A program made the position numbers and the translations under genes. Under the pieces are notes generated by a model, which was not told the DNA's origin, searched no databases, and saw only the letters and a list, made by a program, of their open reading frames with translations. A stretch of 64,000 nucleotides of DNA from Mycolicibacterium doricum. Lineage in GTDB: Bacteria; Actinomycetota; Actinomycetes; Mycobacteriales; Mycobacteriaceae. The stretch lies in contig NZ_AP022605.1 of assembly GCF_010728155.1 (NCBI RefSeq), forward strand, positions 2,914,001-2,978,000, read 5' to 3'. Positions 55,507 through 63,493 of this stretch are shown piece after piece (position 1 is the first letter of the stretch; each line of letters starts with the position of its first letter).

Positions 55507-57204
55507 GTGAGCGATACCGCGGAGGTCACCGAGCAGGCGCTGCCGCAGGAACGGCGACCACAGCAGCGGGCGTGGTGGCTGCGCCACTACACGTTCTTCG
55601 GCACTGCCGTCGGGCTGGTGTTCCTATGGTTCTCCCTCACCCCGTCACTGTTGCCGCGCGGCCCCCTTTTCCAGGGCCTGGTCAGCGGCGGGGCCGGTGC
55701 CGCCGGGTATGGGATCGGCGTGTTCGCGGTCTGGCTCGTGCGCTACATGCTCTCCAAGGGCACCAGTCCACCGGCGCCGCGGTGGGCATGGCTGGTGCTG
55801 GTCGTGGTCGGCGTCGTCGGCCAGGTGCTGATGATCGTGTACTTCCACGTCTGGCAGGGCCAAGTCCGCGACGCGATGGGCGTGCCGAGGATGGGGTTCT
55901 GGGCGTACCCGCTCACCGCGGCGCTGGCGATCGTCGTGCTGTTCGCGCTCGTCGAGGTGGGCCAGCAGATCGGGAGACTGGTCCGGTTCCTGGTGCGCCA
56001 GCTCGATCGTGTTGCCCCACCGCGGGTCTCGGCTGTCATCGTGGTCGCCCTGCTGGTGGCGCTGACCATCGCACTGTTGAACGGTGTCGTGGTCCGCGGG
56101 GCGATGAGCGCGATCAACAACACGTTCGAGACCGTCAACGACGAGACCGACCCGGACACCCCCGCCCCGGCCAGCGCACTGCGTTCGGGCGGTCCGCAGT
56201 CACTGGTGAGCTGGGAGTCGCTGGGCCATCAGGGCCGCATCTTCGTCTCGGGCGGTCCGACGGTCGCCGAACTGAGCGCCTTCAACGGGGCACCCGCGAT
56301 CGAACCGATCCGCGTCTACGCCGGGCTCAATTCAGCGGACGGCATCCGGGCCACCGCAACTCTGGCCGCCCAGGAGCTCCTGCGCACCGGCGGCCTGAAC
56401 CGTTCGGTGATCGCCGTCGCCACCACCACCGGCACAGGGTGGATCAACGAGGCCGAGGCCTCTGCGCTGGAGTACATGTTCAACGGCGACACCGCGATCG
56501 TGTCGATGCAGTACTCGTTCCTGCCCAGCTGGCTGTCGTTCCTCGTCGACAAGGAGAATGCCCGACAGGCCGGACAGGCGTTGTTCGAGGCGGTTGACGA
56601 ATTGATCCGCGAGCGGCCCGAGGCGCAGCGGCCCCGTCTCGTCGTCTTCGGTGAGAGCCTGGGATCCTTCGGGGGCGAGGCGCCGTTCCTGGCGCTCAAC
56701 AACCTGATCGCGCGCACCGACGGAGCGCTGTTCTCCGGACCGACCTTCAACAACACCATCTGGACCGAGCTCACCCGCCAACGTGATCCCGGATCACCGG
56801 AGTGGCTGCCGATCTACGACGACGGTGAGAACGTCCGCTTCGCCGCCCGCCCCGACGACCTCGAGCGACCCCAAGACCCCTGGGGCACACCACGGGTGGT
56901 GTACCTGCAGCACGCTTCCGACCCGATCGCCTGGTGGAATCCCGACTTGTTGTTCGCCCGCCCGGACTGGCTGAGGGAGCCTCCGGGTTACGGCCGCACG
57001 GCCCGGATGAAGTGGATACCGGTGGTGACATTCCTGCAGGTGTCGGCGGATATGGCGGTCGCGGTCGACGTCCCCGACGGCCACGGTCACCGCTACGTGA
57101 AGGACGTTGCCAACGGCTGGGCGGCGGTTCTGCAGCCGCCCGGCTGGACGCCGGAGAAGACCGGGCGGCTGCGCCCTCTGCTGCACGCCGACGAGAAGAG
57201 CTAA
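55507..57204 (+). CDS. membrane-anchored alpha/beta hydrolase (Rv1069c-like)
   Basis: The 565-residue protein has an N-terminal membrane domain of four or five helices (FFGTAVGLVFLWFSLTPSLL; LVSGGAGAAGYGIGVFAVWL; AWLVLVVVGVVGQVLMIVYF; PLTAALAIVVLFALVEVG; VSAVIVVALLVALTIALLNG) and a C-terminal alpha/beta-hydrolase domain. The Ser is in VVFGESLGSFGGEAP, with Asp in LQHASDPIAWWNP and a His near the end in VPDGHGHRYVKDV. SLTPSLLPRGPLFQGLVSG is the signature of this two-domain family. It follows echA8 by 9 nt. A lipid-related esterase is inferred. Confidence 0.87.
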   Translation: MSDTAEVTEQALPQERRPQQRAWWLRHYTFFGTAVGLVFLWFSLTPSLLPRGPLFQGLVSGGAGAAGYGIGVFAVWLVRYMLSKGTSPPAPRWAWLVLVVVGVVGQVLMIVYFHVWQGQVRDAMGVPRMGFWAYPLTAALAIVVLFALVEVGQQIGRLVRFLVRQLDRVAPPRVSAVIVVALLVALTIALLNGVVVRGAMSAINNTFETVNDETDPDTPAPASALRSGGPQSLVSWESLGHQGRIFVSGGPTVAELSAFNGAPAIEPIRVYAGLNSADGIRATATLAAQELLRTGGLNRSVIAVATTTGTGWINEAEASALEYMFNGDTAIVSMQYSFLPSWLSFLVDKENARQAGQALFEAVDELIRERPEAQRPRLVVFGESLGSFGGEAPFLALNNLIARTDGALFSGPTFNNTIWTELTRQRDPGSPEWLPIYDDGENVRFAARPDDLERPQDPWGTPRVVYLQHASDPIAWWNPDLLFARPDWLREPPGYGRTARMKWIPVVTFLQVSADMAVAVDVPDGHGHRYVKDVANGWAAVLQPPGWTPEKTGRLRPLLHADEKS

Positions 57205-57292
57205 AGCGGGCGCGTCGGCAGGGGCAGGGGTGGGCGTAGACCCGACAACATCCAGAACCGCGGTCGGCTCCATCACGGTGGCCGCTGTTGCA

Positions 57293-57298
57293 TAGATT
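57293..57298 (+). promoter_or_regulatory. -10 element TAGATT, leaderless start
   Basis: TAGATT is followed by 6 nt and the ATG at 57305. Confidence 0.6.
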
Positions 57299-57304
57299 GC
57301 GGGT

Positions 57305-57763
57305 ATGCGCAGGTACCCCGCCGTCCCCCTGGCCACCCTTGCCCTCTCGGCTGCCACCGCGCTCGCCGGCTGTTCCTCCGGTGGCGAAAGTGCCCCTGCG
57401 CCCACGGAGTCGCCGGCCGCGACCTCGGACACGACCTCGAATACGACGGCGACCACCACGGCGGCCCGCACCGCGGCGCCCGGCACGGTCGGCACGTCGC
57501 CGGACGGAGTCACCACAGCGGTGGGGGCGCCCGCGGAGTCGACCGAAGAAGAATACTTCCAGGCCTGTAACGCCGCCCGCATCTGGATCACCGAACGCGG
57601 CGGCGATCCGAAGACGAAGGTCGAGCCGTATCTCGCGGAGCTGCAGCGCAGCGACTCGGCGGGGCCGGGCACCTTCGGCACGCCGTGGTCCCAGCTGGAG
57701 CCGGCCCGGCAAGCCGCGGTCATCGTCGCCGTCGAGGCCGCCGCGGACCAGCTCTGCGGCTGA
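57305..57763 (+). CDS. lpqV: lipoprotein LpqV
   Basis: The 152-residue lipoprotein has a signal peptide ending in the lipobox LAGC (Cys about 22), so it is lipidated and held at the outer face of the membrane. A Thr/Ala-rich linker (residues 30-65) leads to a conserved domain with VGTSPDGVTTAVGAPAESTE, EEYFQACNAARIWI and the C-terminal PARQAAVIVAVEAAADQLCG. This matches LpqV (Rv1064c), including the two Cys that could form a disulphide. The function is unknown. Confidence 0.9.
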   Translation: MRRYPAVPLATLALSAATALAGCSSGGESAPAPTESPAATSDTTSNTTATTTAARTAAPGTVGTSPDGVTTAVGAPAESTEEEYFQACNAARIWITERGGDPKTKVEPYLAELQRSDSAGPGTFGTPWSQLEPARQAAVIVAVEAAADQLCG

Positions 57764-57825
57764 CACTACGCGCTGACCCGGCTCCGGCGGGGACCCGTGG
57801 TCGGCGGCGGGCGCACAATGACGCC

Positions 57826-58872
57826 ATGAGCAAGCGTGTCGCCCTGGTGCTCGGCAGCGGGGGTGCCCGCGGGTACGCGCACATCGGCGTCATCGATGAA
57901 CTACGCGCCCGTGGCTACGAGATCGTGGGTATCGCGGGGTCGTCGATGGGCGCGCTGGTCGGCGGCCTTCAGGCGGCGGGCAAGCTCGACGAGTACACCG
58001 AGTGGGCGAAATCGCTGACGCAGCGGGCGGTGCTGCGCTTGCTGGACCCGTCGATCACCGCGGCCGGGGTGCTGCGGGCCGAAAAGATCCTCGACGCGGT
58101 CCGCGATGTCCTCGGCGACGTCTGCATCGAGGATCTGCCGGTGCCCTTCACCGCGGTCGCCACCGATCTGATCGCCGGCCGGTCGGTGTGGTTGCAGCGA
58201 GGGCCCGTCGATGCCGCCATCCGCGCCTCGATCGCCATCCCCGGCGTCATCACCCCGCACGTGCTCGACGGCCGATTGCTCGCCGACGGCGGGATTCTCG
58301 ACCCGCTGCCGATGGCCCCGGTCGCCGCGGTCAACGCCGATGTGACGATCGCGGTGAGCCTCGGCGGCAGCGAATCCGGTGGCCGTGCCGGACCGGACTA
58401 CGCTGGCGTCAATCCCAGCGCCGACTGGCTGAACCGTCTGCTGCGCAGCACCTCTGCGCTGCTGGATTCGAAATCGGCACGTGCGGTGTTGGACACGCCC
58501 GCGGTGCAGTCCATGATCAACCGTTTCGGCACGGTCGGTGAAGACGACGCGCGCGCGGCCGCCGAAGCCGGGGAACCGGCCGACGGTGACAGCAGCGCCG
58601 AACAACTCGTCGACGCAGCCCGGGAAGCCTCGGTGCCCAAACTGGGCAGCTTCGAGGTAATGAACCGCACCATCGACATCGCGCAGGCCGCGCTCGCCCG
58701 CCACACGCTGGCCGCCTACCCGCCCGACCTGCTGATCGAGGTTCCGCGGTCGGTCAGTCGCAGCCTGGACTTCCACCGGGCGGCCGAGGTCGTCGAGGCG
58801 GGCCGGTCGGTGGCCGAAGAGGTGCTCGACCAGTACGAGAAGTCGGGGTTCTCGCCGCTGCCGGCGCCGTGA
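57826..58872 (+). CDS. patatin-like phospholipase (Rv1063c-like)
   Basis: The 348-residue patatin has the oxyanion loop LGSGGARGYAHIG at residues 9-21, the nucleophile in AGSSMGALVGGL and the catalytic Asp in LLADGGILDPLP; this is the Ser-Asp dyad of patatin phospholipases (RssA type). A C-terminal helical part with SLDFHRAAEVVEAGR completes it. No signal peptide is seen, so it acts in the cytoplasm. A CACAAT box lies 6 nt before the ATG. Its stop overlaps (GTGA) the start of the broken AI-2E transporter, so the two were an operon. Confidence 0.9.
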   Translation: MSKRVALVLGSGGARGYAHIGVIDELRARGYEIVGIAGSSMGALVGGLQAAGKLDEYTEWAKSLTQRAVLRLLDPSITAAGVLRAEKILDAVRDVLGDVCIEDLPVPFTAVATDLIAGRSVWLQRGPVDAAIRASIAIPGVITPHVLDGRLLADGGILDPLPMAPVAAVNADVTIAVSLGGSESGGRAGPDYAGVNPSADWLNRLLRSTSALLDSKSARAVLDTPAVQSMINRFGTVGEDDARAAAEAGEPADGDSSAEQLVDAAREASVPKLGSFEVMNRTIDIAQAALARHTLAAYPPDLLIEVPRSVSRSLDFHRAAEVVEAGRSVAEEVLDQYEKSGFSPLPAP

Positions 58873-59380
58873 CTCGGCCGAGGAACGCGGCGAGCTCGCC
58901 GGCCTACCCGCCGGCCACCACGAATGTGCGGGTGCTGACAGGCCGCAGTGTGCCAGGCGGCGTCGTGGTAATTGCGGGGATGAAGGCGTCGGCGAGCATC
59001 CTCGGGCCGGCGTTCTTCGCGCTGATGCTCGTGATCGCCGCCCATCCGATGCAGGAGTGGTTGCGCCGCCGAGGCTCGCCTTCGTGGGCCGCGGTGTGTC
59101 TCACGCTGCTCATGGTGTATGGTGCGCCATCAACTTCGTGGTGCAAACGGTGATCCAACCGAAGGTCGTCGGGGACAGCGCCGGCCTGTCGGTAACGCTG
59201 GCGATGGCCGCGCTGATCTTCTGGGGCTGGGTGCTCGGCGCGTTCGGTGCGCTGCTGGCGATCCCGTTGACCCTGCTCGCCAAGACGCTGCTGGTGGACG
59301 TCGACCCGGCCGCCCGGTGGTCGGACGTGCTGCTGAGCAGCAAGGCCGCCGAACCGGACCGGGAGGGCATCCACGGTTGA
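58869..59380 (+). pseudogene. AI-2E family transporter with large internal deletion and frameshift
   Basis: The GTG at 58869 opens a frame with SASILGPAFFALMLVIAAHP and MQEWLRRRGSPSWAAVCLTL, then LMVYG, the first two helices of an AI-2E transporter. At about 59119-59124 the sequence jumps, in another frame, to CAINFVVQTVIQPKVVGDS, the start of the C-terminal helices, and goes on with LSVTLAMAALIFWGWVLGAF to a normal end at 59380. About 200 residues of the middle are missing, and the frames do not match, so the first frame stops at 59153. It is a clear deletion relic. Confidence 0.85.
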
Positions 59381-59404
59381 CCGGTGCACCCGGCCCACGG
59401 GTTT

Positions 59405-59410
59405 TACCCT
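59405..59410 (+). promoter_or_regulatory. -10 element TACCCT, leaderless start
   Basis: TACCCT is followed by 6 nt and the GTG at 59417, which fixes the start of the MOSC gene. Confidence 0.6.
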
Positions 59411-59416
59411 GGACCG

Positions 59417-60082
59417 GTGTCACGCGTCCTCTCCGTCAACATCGCCCGGCCACGTCCCAACCCCGCCAAGACCACCGGGCTCACCGGCATCGACAAGGTG
59501 CCCACCGGCGACGCGGTCACGGTGCGGGCGCCCGGCCCGATGCGCAGCGGCCTCGGCAGCGGTCTGACCGACGACGTCATCGGCAACAAGAAGCTGCACG
59601 GCGGCGACGATCAGGCGGTCTATGCCTACGCGCGCGAGGATCTCGACCAGTGGCAGACCAAGCTGCACCGGCCGCTGGCCAACGGCAACTTCGGGGAGAA
59701 CTTCAGCACCTGCGGCGTCGACGTCACCGGTGCTCACATCGGTGAGCGGTGGCAGGTGGGCACCGGAGGTCTGCTGCTCGAGGTGACCGCACCGCGCACC
59801 CCGTGCCGGACCTTCGCGGCGTTCCTCGAGATCCCCGACCTCATCAAGACGTTCACCGCGGCCGCCGTGCCCGGCGCCTATCTCCGGGTGATCCGTCCCG
59901 GCATGGTGCGGGCCGGCGACGAGGTGACGGTGCTCCACCGCCCCGACCACGGCATCACTGTCGGATTCGTGTTCCGCGCGATCACCCGGGAACCCGACCT
60001 GCTCCCGCGGTTACTCGGCATCGACGCCCTGCCCCACGACATCACCAAGATGGCGCGCGAACGCAGCGCGAAGCAGGCCTGA
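59417..60082 (+). CDS. MOSC domain-containing protein (YiiM-like)
   Basis: The 221-residue protein has the MOSC fold found in molybdenum cofactor sulfurases and in YiiM, which detoxifies N-hydroxylated bases and other compounds with the Mo cofactor. Typical motifs are NKKLHGGDDQAVYAYAREDL, NGNFGENFSTCGVD, IGERWQVGTGGLLLEVTAPR and the conserved Cys in TPCRTFAAFLEI. A C-terminal helical extension (GIDALPHDITKMARER) is like that of YiiM. No Mo-cofactor genes are nearby. Confidence 0.88.
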   Translation: MSRVLSVNIARPRPNPAKTTGLTGIDKVPTGDAVTVRAPGPMRSGLGSGLTDDVIGNKKLHGGDDQAVYAYAREDLDQWQTKLHRPLANGNFGENFSTCGVDVTGAHIGERWQVGTGGLLLEVTAPRTPCRTFAAFLEIPDLIKTFTAAAVPGAYLRVIRPGMVRAGDEVTVLHRPDHGITVGFVFRAITREPDLLPRLLGIDALPHDITKMARERSAKQA

Positions 60083-60231
60083 TCCACAAGGGACGACGGC
60101 GCAGTTGCTTGCCGGGAGGTTCCCACCGCCGACTTCTGCATCGGACCCCCACAGCGCCTTCTCCGTGGTGTCACGCCTCTTGACCCCCGAACTGCAATAC
60201 GTTCTACTCGATTCGGCGCAACGTGCGGGTC

Positions 60232-60268
60232 CGTACGCAATACGCCGATATTGGGCGTACGAATACGC
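60232..60268. promoter_or_regulatory. candidate operator upstream of the lipid-transfer thiolase gene
   Basis: CGTACGCAATACGC (60232-60245) is repeated as CGTACGAATACGC (60256-60268). The same stretch holds the inverted pair GTACGC (60233-60238) and GCGTAC (60255-60260). It lies 30-66 nt before the ATG at 60298 in an AT-richer patch with a CGATATTGGG centre; a TetR/MarR-type site is plausible. Confidence 0.4.
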
Positions 60269-60297
60269 ACGCTCGCCGATTCAGAGAAGGTGCGCAC

Positions 60298-61488
60298 ATG
60301 CCACAGAAGGTGTTCGTCGTCGGCGTAGGGATGACGAAGTTCGAGAAGCCCGGCCGCCGGGAGGGCTGGGACTACCCGCAGATGGCCAAGGAGTCGGGCA
60401 CCAACGCGCTCGCCGACGCCGGCATCGACTACTCCGAAGTGGAGCACGGCTTCGTCGGGTACTGCTCGGGTGACTCGACGTCGGGCCAGCGCGCCCTCTA
60501 CGAACTCGGCATGACCGGCATCCCGGTGGTCAACGTCAACAACAACTGCTCGACCGGGTCGACGGCGCTGTACCTTGCCGCGCAGACCATCCGCGGCGGG
60601 TTGGCCGACTGCGCCATCGCCCTGGGCTTCGAGAAGATGCAGCCCGGATCGCTGGGCGGCGGGGCGAGCGACCGGGAGTCGCCGCTGGGCCGCCACGTCA
60701 AGGCGATGGCAGAGATCGACGAGTTCGCGATGCCGGTGGCCCCATGGATGTTCGGTGCGGCTGGGCGCGAACACATGCGTCAGCACGGTTCGACTGCCGA
60801 GCATTTCGCGAAGATCGGCTTCAAGAACCACAAGCATTCGGTCAACAACCCGTACGCCCAGTTCCAGGACGCGTACACCCTCGACGATATCCTGGGCTCG
60901 CGGATGATCTCCGACCCGATTACCAAGCTGCAATGTTCGCCCACTTCCGACGGTTCCGGTGCGGCGATCGTGGCCAGCGAGGCGTTCGTCGACAAGCACG
61001 GCCTCGCCGAGCGCGCCGTCGAGATCGTCGGCCAGGCGATGACCACGGATTTCACCAGCACGTTCGACGGCAGCGCCAAGAACCTCATCGGCTACGACAT
61101 GAACGTCAAAGCCGCGCAACAGGTCTACGAGCAGTCGGGCCTGGGCCCCGCCGACTTTCAGGTCATCGAACTGCACGACTGCTTCTCGGCCAACGAACTC
61201 CTGCTGTACGAGGCGTTGGGCCTGTGCGGCGAGGGTGAGGCGCCCAAACTGATCGACAACGACGACACCACCTACGGCGGGCGGTGGGTGGTCAACCCGT
61301 CGGGCGGCCTGATCTCCAAGGGCCACCCACTCGGCGCGACCGGTCTGGCGCAGTGCGCGGAGTTGACCTGGCAGCTGCGGGGGACCGCCGACGCGCGTCA
61401 GGTCGACGACGTCAACGCGGCGCTGCAGCACAACATCGGGTTGGGGGGTGCGGCGGTGGTCACCGCATACCAGCGGGCCAACCGCTGA
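60298..61488 (+). CDS. thiolase-superfamily lipid-transfer protein (SCP-x thiolase type)
   Basis: The 396-residue protein belongs to the SCP2/SCP-x thiolase branch. The N-terminus [16 protein letters not shown] is diagnostic. The nucleophilic Cys is in [19 protein letters not shown], the HDCF motif ([20 protein letters not shown]) replaces the NEAF of classic thiolases, and the His is in [20 protein letters not shown]. Members cleave branched-chain or sterol side-chain 3-ketoacyl-CoA or act as aldolase partners. AGAAGG lies before the ATG at 60298. No DUF35 partner is adjacent. Confidence 0.9.
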   Translation: MPQKVFVVGVGMTKFEKPGRREGWDYPQMAKESGTNALADAGIDYSEVEHGFVGYCSGDSTSGQRALYELGMTGIPVVNVNNNCSTGSTALYLAAQTIRGGLADCAIALGFEKMQPGSLGGGASDRESPLGRHVKAMAEIDEFAMPVAPWMFGAAGREHMRQHGSTAEHFAKIGFKNHKHSVNNPYAQFQDAYTLDDILGSRMISDPITKLQCSPTSDGSGAAIVASEAFVDKHGLAERAVEIVGQAMTTDFTSTFDGSAKNLIGYDMNVKAAQQVYEQSGLGPADFQVIELHDCFSANELLLYEALGLCGEGEAPKLIDNDDTTYGGRWVVNPSGGLISKGHPLGATGLAQCAELTWQLRGTADARQVDDVNAALQHNIGLGGAAVVTAYQRANR

Positions 61489-61551
61489 CACTGCCGTCCG
61501 ACCGAACCGTTCGAGCCCCGAGGCCGTTATCAGGTCAGGTCCACCACGAGT

Positions 61552-61567
61552 CGGGGAAGCTTTCCCG
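61552..61567. terminator. candidate terminator hairpin after the lipid-transfer gene
   Basis: CGGGGAA and TTTCCCG pair with one mismatch around GC, 64 nt downstream of the stop codon at 61488. Confidence 0.4.
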
Positions 61568-61635
61568 TCCCACGAGCGATGTACTAGGTGGACTGATGTA
61601 GTGGGTGAAATGAACGGATCGATCGGAGATGTGCC

Positions 61636-61941
61636 ATGCGTACCAAGTGGGCTCTCGCCACGGCGACCGCGGCGGCGTGCGGGGTGATCGCGGCACCGGC
61701 GGGCTTGGCGTCGGCGGACGATTCGGCACAGGAGACCATCAATCGGTTGCAGCGTGAGGGCTACACGGTCAACATCGACCGGGTCGGATCGGCCCCGCTG
61801 AGCGAATGCGTGGTGACCAACATCCGCAATCCCCGGACCGTCACATCGTTCGACCGGTTCGGCCTCGACGACGACATCTCCGTGTTCGATCCGGTGGTCG
61901 TCAGGCGGTCGGTGTCGGTCACGCTCAACTGCGCGGGCTGA
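61636..61941 (+). CDS. small secreted protein of unknown function
   Basis: The 101-residue protein has a Sec signal peptide (RTKWALATATAAACGVIAAP, cleavage near ASA/DD at residue 27) and a mature part of about 75 residues with DSAQETINRLQREGYTVNID and two Cys (one in LSECVVT, one in the last LNCAG), which may form a disulphide. It resembles the small DUF-type secreted proteins common in mycobacteria. GGAGAT lies before the ATG. The function is unknown. Confidence 0.82.
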   Translation: MRTKWALATATAAACGVIAAPAGLASADDSAQETINRLQREGYTVNIDRVGSAPLSECVVTNIRNPRTVTSFDRFGLDDDISVFDPVVVRRSVSVTLNCAG

Positions 61942-61976
61942 GACGTCGGAAGACCTGCTGCCAGTGGCGCTGACCG

Positions 61977-63044
61977 TTAGACGGCGGGCGAAAGTTCGCG
62001 CAGGTCGGGCCTGACGATCGGATCGGCCACGCCGAGACGCGAACGTGTCCGCGGTGTGGCCGACGGCACGGCCAGAGAGGTCATGACCCCGGCGAAGTCG
62101 GCGACATAGAGCCGGCGGCCGTCGTCGCGCACGCCCACGCAGGCGGGAGATGATCCGTCGCCGGTGATCTCGTCGAGGATCTTGCAGCTCATCGCGTCGA
62201 ACACGGCGACCCGGTCGTAGTCAACGACGTACGCCCGTGCCCCGTCGGCATCGACGACCAACTGCGTGGGGGCGCCGCCGATCGCGACCGAGTCGATCAC
62301 GGCGTTGGCGCGCAGGTCGACGACGTCGATGCTGCCACCGTGGCGGCGGTCGGAGCGCAGGACGTACGCCAGACCGTCGCGCCCGAGGGCGAGATCGCGG
62401 ATCGGCGACGGGAGCCGCAACCGCCTGACCACCCGCGCGGTCTCCGTGTCGACGGTCAGCAGCGCACTGCCCGCGAGCCCGGTCGTCGCCACGTACAGCC
62501 GACGCCCTGCGGCGTCGACGCGGATGGCATCCAGGGTGGCCCCGGGCCGGTAGCCGATCCCGATGGTGCCGAAGCGCTCCGCCGCGGTGTCGAGTACGGC
62601 GACGTCGACGTCGTGGTCGCCCGTGCGGCCGATGTAGAGCCGCTTACCGTCTGGGGTTATGGCCATCGCCGTCGCTGTTAGGGCCAGCGGGTAGCGGGCG
62701 ATGACGGCGCCCGCCCGCGTGTCGACCACGGTGACCGCGTCGTCGTGCAGCGAGGACGTGGTGACGTAGGCGCGGCCCTCCGCCACGGCGACGAGGCCCG
62801 GGTCACCGCCCACCGCCACCACTTTGGCGCAGGCGAGAGTGTCGGCATCGAGCACGGAGATCGAACGGTCCGCGGAGTTGGTCGTCACCACGAACCCGGA
62901 CGCGGTGTCGATGGCGATGTCGCCGACCGGTCCCCGCGGCAACGCCGCGGCGGCGAGCACCGCGACCCGTGGGTCGTGTGCGGTCAGACCCGTCGCCTCC
63001 GGAGCGGCGACGGGCGTCTGCTTACCCGTGAAAATATTTGCCAT
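61977..63044 (-). CDS. YncE-like beta-propeller protein (Rv1057-like)
   Basis: The 355-residue protein consists of seven repeats of the YVTN/YncE type: GDIAIDTASGFVVTTNSADR, SISVLDADT, GRAYVTTSSLHDDAVTVVDT, ITPDGKRLYIGRTGDHDVDV, RRLYVATTGLAGSALLTVDT, GLAYVLRSD, ARAYVVDYDRVAVFDA and RRLYVADFAGVM. No signal peptide or transmembrane segment is seen. In M. tuberculosis the seven-bladed propeller Rv1057 is a stress-induced gene under MprA, TrcR and SigE, and its place near Rv1063c supports the link. The ATG at 63044 has GGAGGTG upstream. The 450-bp region upstream is non-coding and contains TCTCAG twice. Confidence 0.83.
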   Translation of the reverse strand: MANIFTGKQTPVAAPEATGLTAHDPRVAVLAAAALPRGPVGDIAIDTASGFVVTTNSADRSISVLDADTLACAKVVAVGGDPGLVAVAEGRAYVTTSSLHDDAVTVVDTRAGAVIARYPLALTATAMAITPDGKRLYIGRTGDHDVDVAVLDTAAERFGTIGIGYRPGATLDAIRVDAAGRRLYVATTGLAGSALLTVDTETARVVRRLRLPSPIRDLALGRDGLAYVLRSDRRHGGSIDVVDLRANAVIDSVAIGGAPTQLVVDADGARAYVVDYDRVAVFDAMSCKILDEITGDGSSPACVGVRDDGRRLYVADFAGVMTSLAVPSATPRTRSRLGVADPIVRPDLRELSPAV

Positions 63045-63493
63045 CGTTCTCGGCACCTCCGCCGGTATGGCGTGCACCGGCCGTTGTTCTCAGTCGTTCA
63101 TCGCGCCGGGATGGCACGGTTCCGCTCGAGTCTAGCGACGGTTCAACCAGTGTTATCGCGGCGGTTTCGTCGGGCGTCCGGTCGGCTTGCGCGGAATCTC
63201 AGAGCTCACTTAGGAAAGTGTTCGTTACGCACTTGTGACGATTTGGTGGCGAATTCTGCCAGTTGAGTGACCAGTGTATTAACGCTGTCGGCAAAACGGC
63301 CATGGTCAAACGTCACGATGCCCGCGAACGCGAGTTCTTACCTTTCCGCCGAAAAATGAGCGGTAGATCACACCAGGACACGCAGCAAAACTGACCTGGA
63401 CGATCCTGGCGATGAGGGCTCGTTCCGCGCACCGGGTGCGACGGCGGCCACAGCAACGGGTAACCGGACCTTCGCTGGCGACGTGGTGAGGAC
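63045..63493. other. non-coding region upstream of the beta-propeller gene
   Basis: No ORF here looks coding. The stretch is less GC-rich than its surroundings between 63200 and 63370. The word TCTCAG occurs twice (about 63096 and 63198), and GGAACC appears on the minus strand at about 63118; these could be parts of MprA- and ECF-sigma-controlled promoters, but the match is too weak to assert. Confidence 0.4.

Noticed and set aside
59878-61491. 537-codon open frame on the minus strand
   Set aside because: It is the mirror of the MOSC and lipid-transfer thiolase genes and has no recognisable motif.
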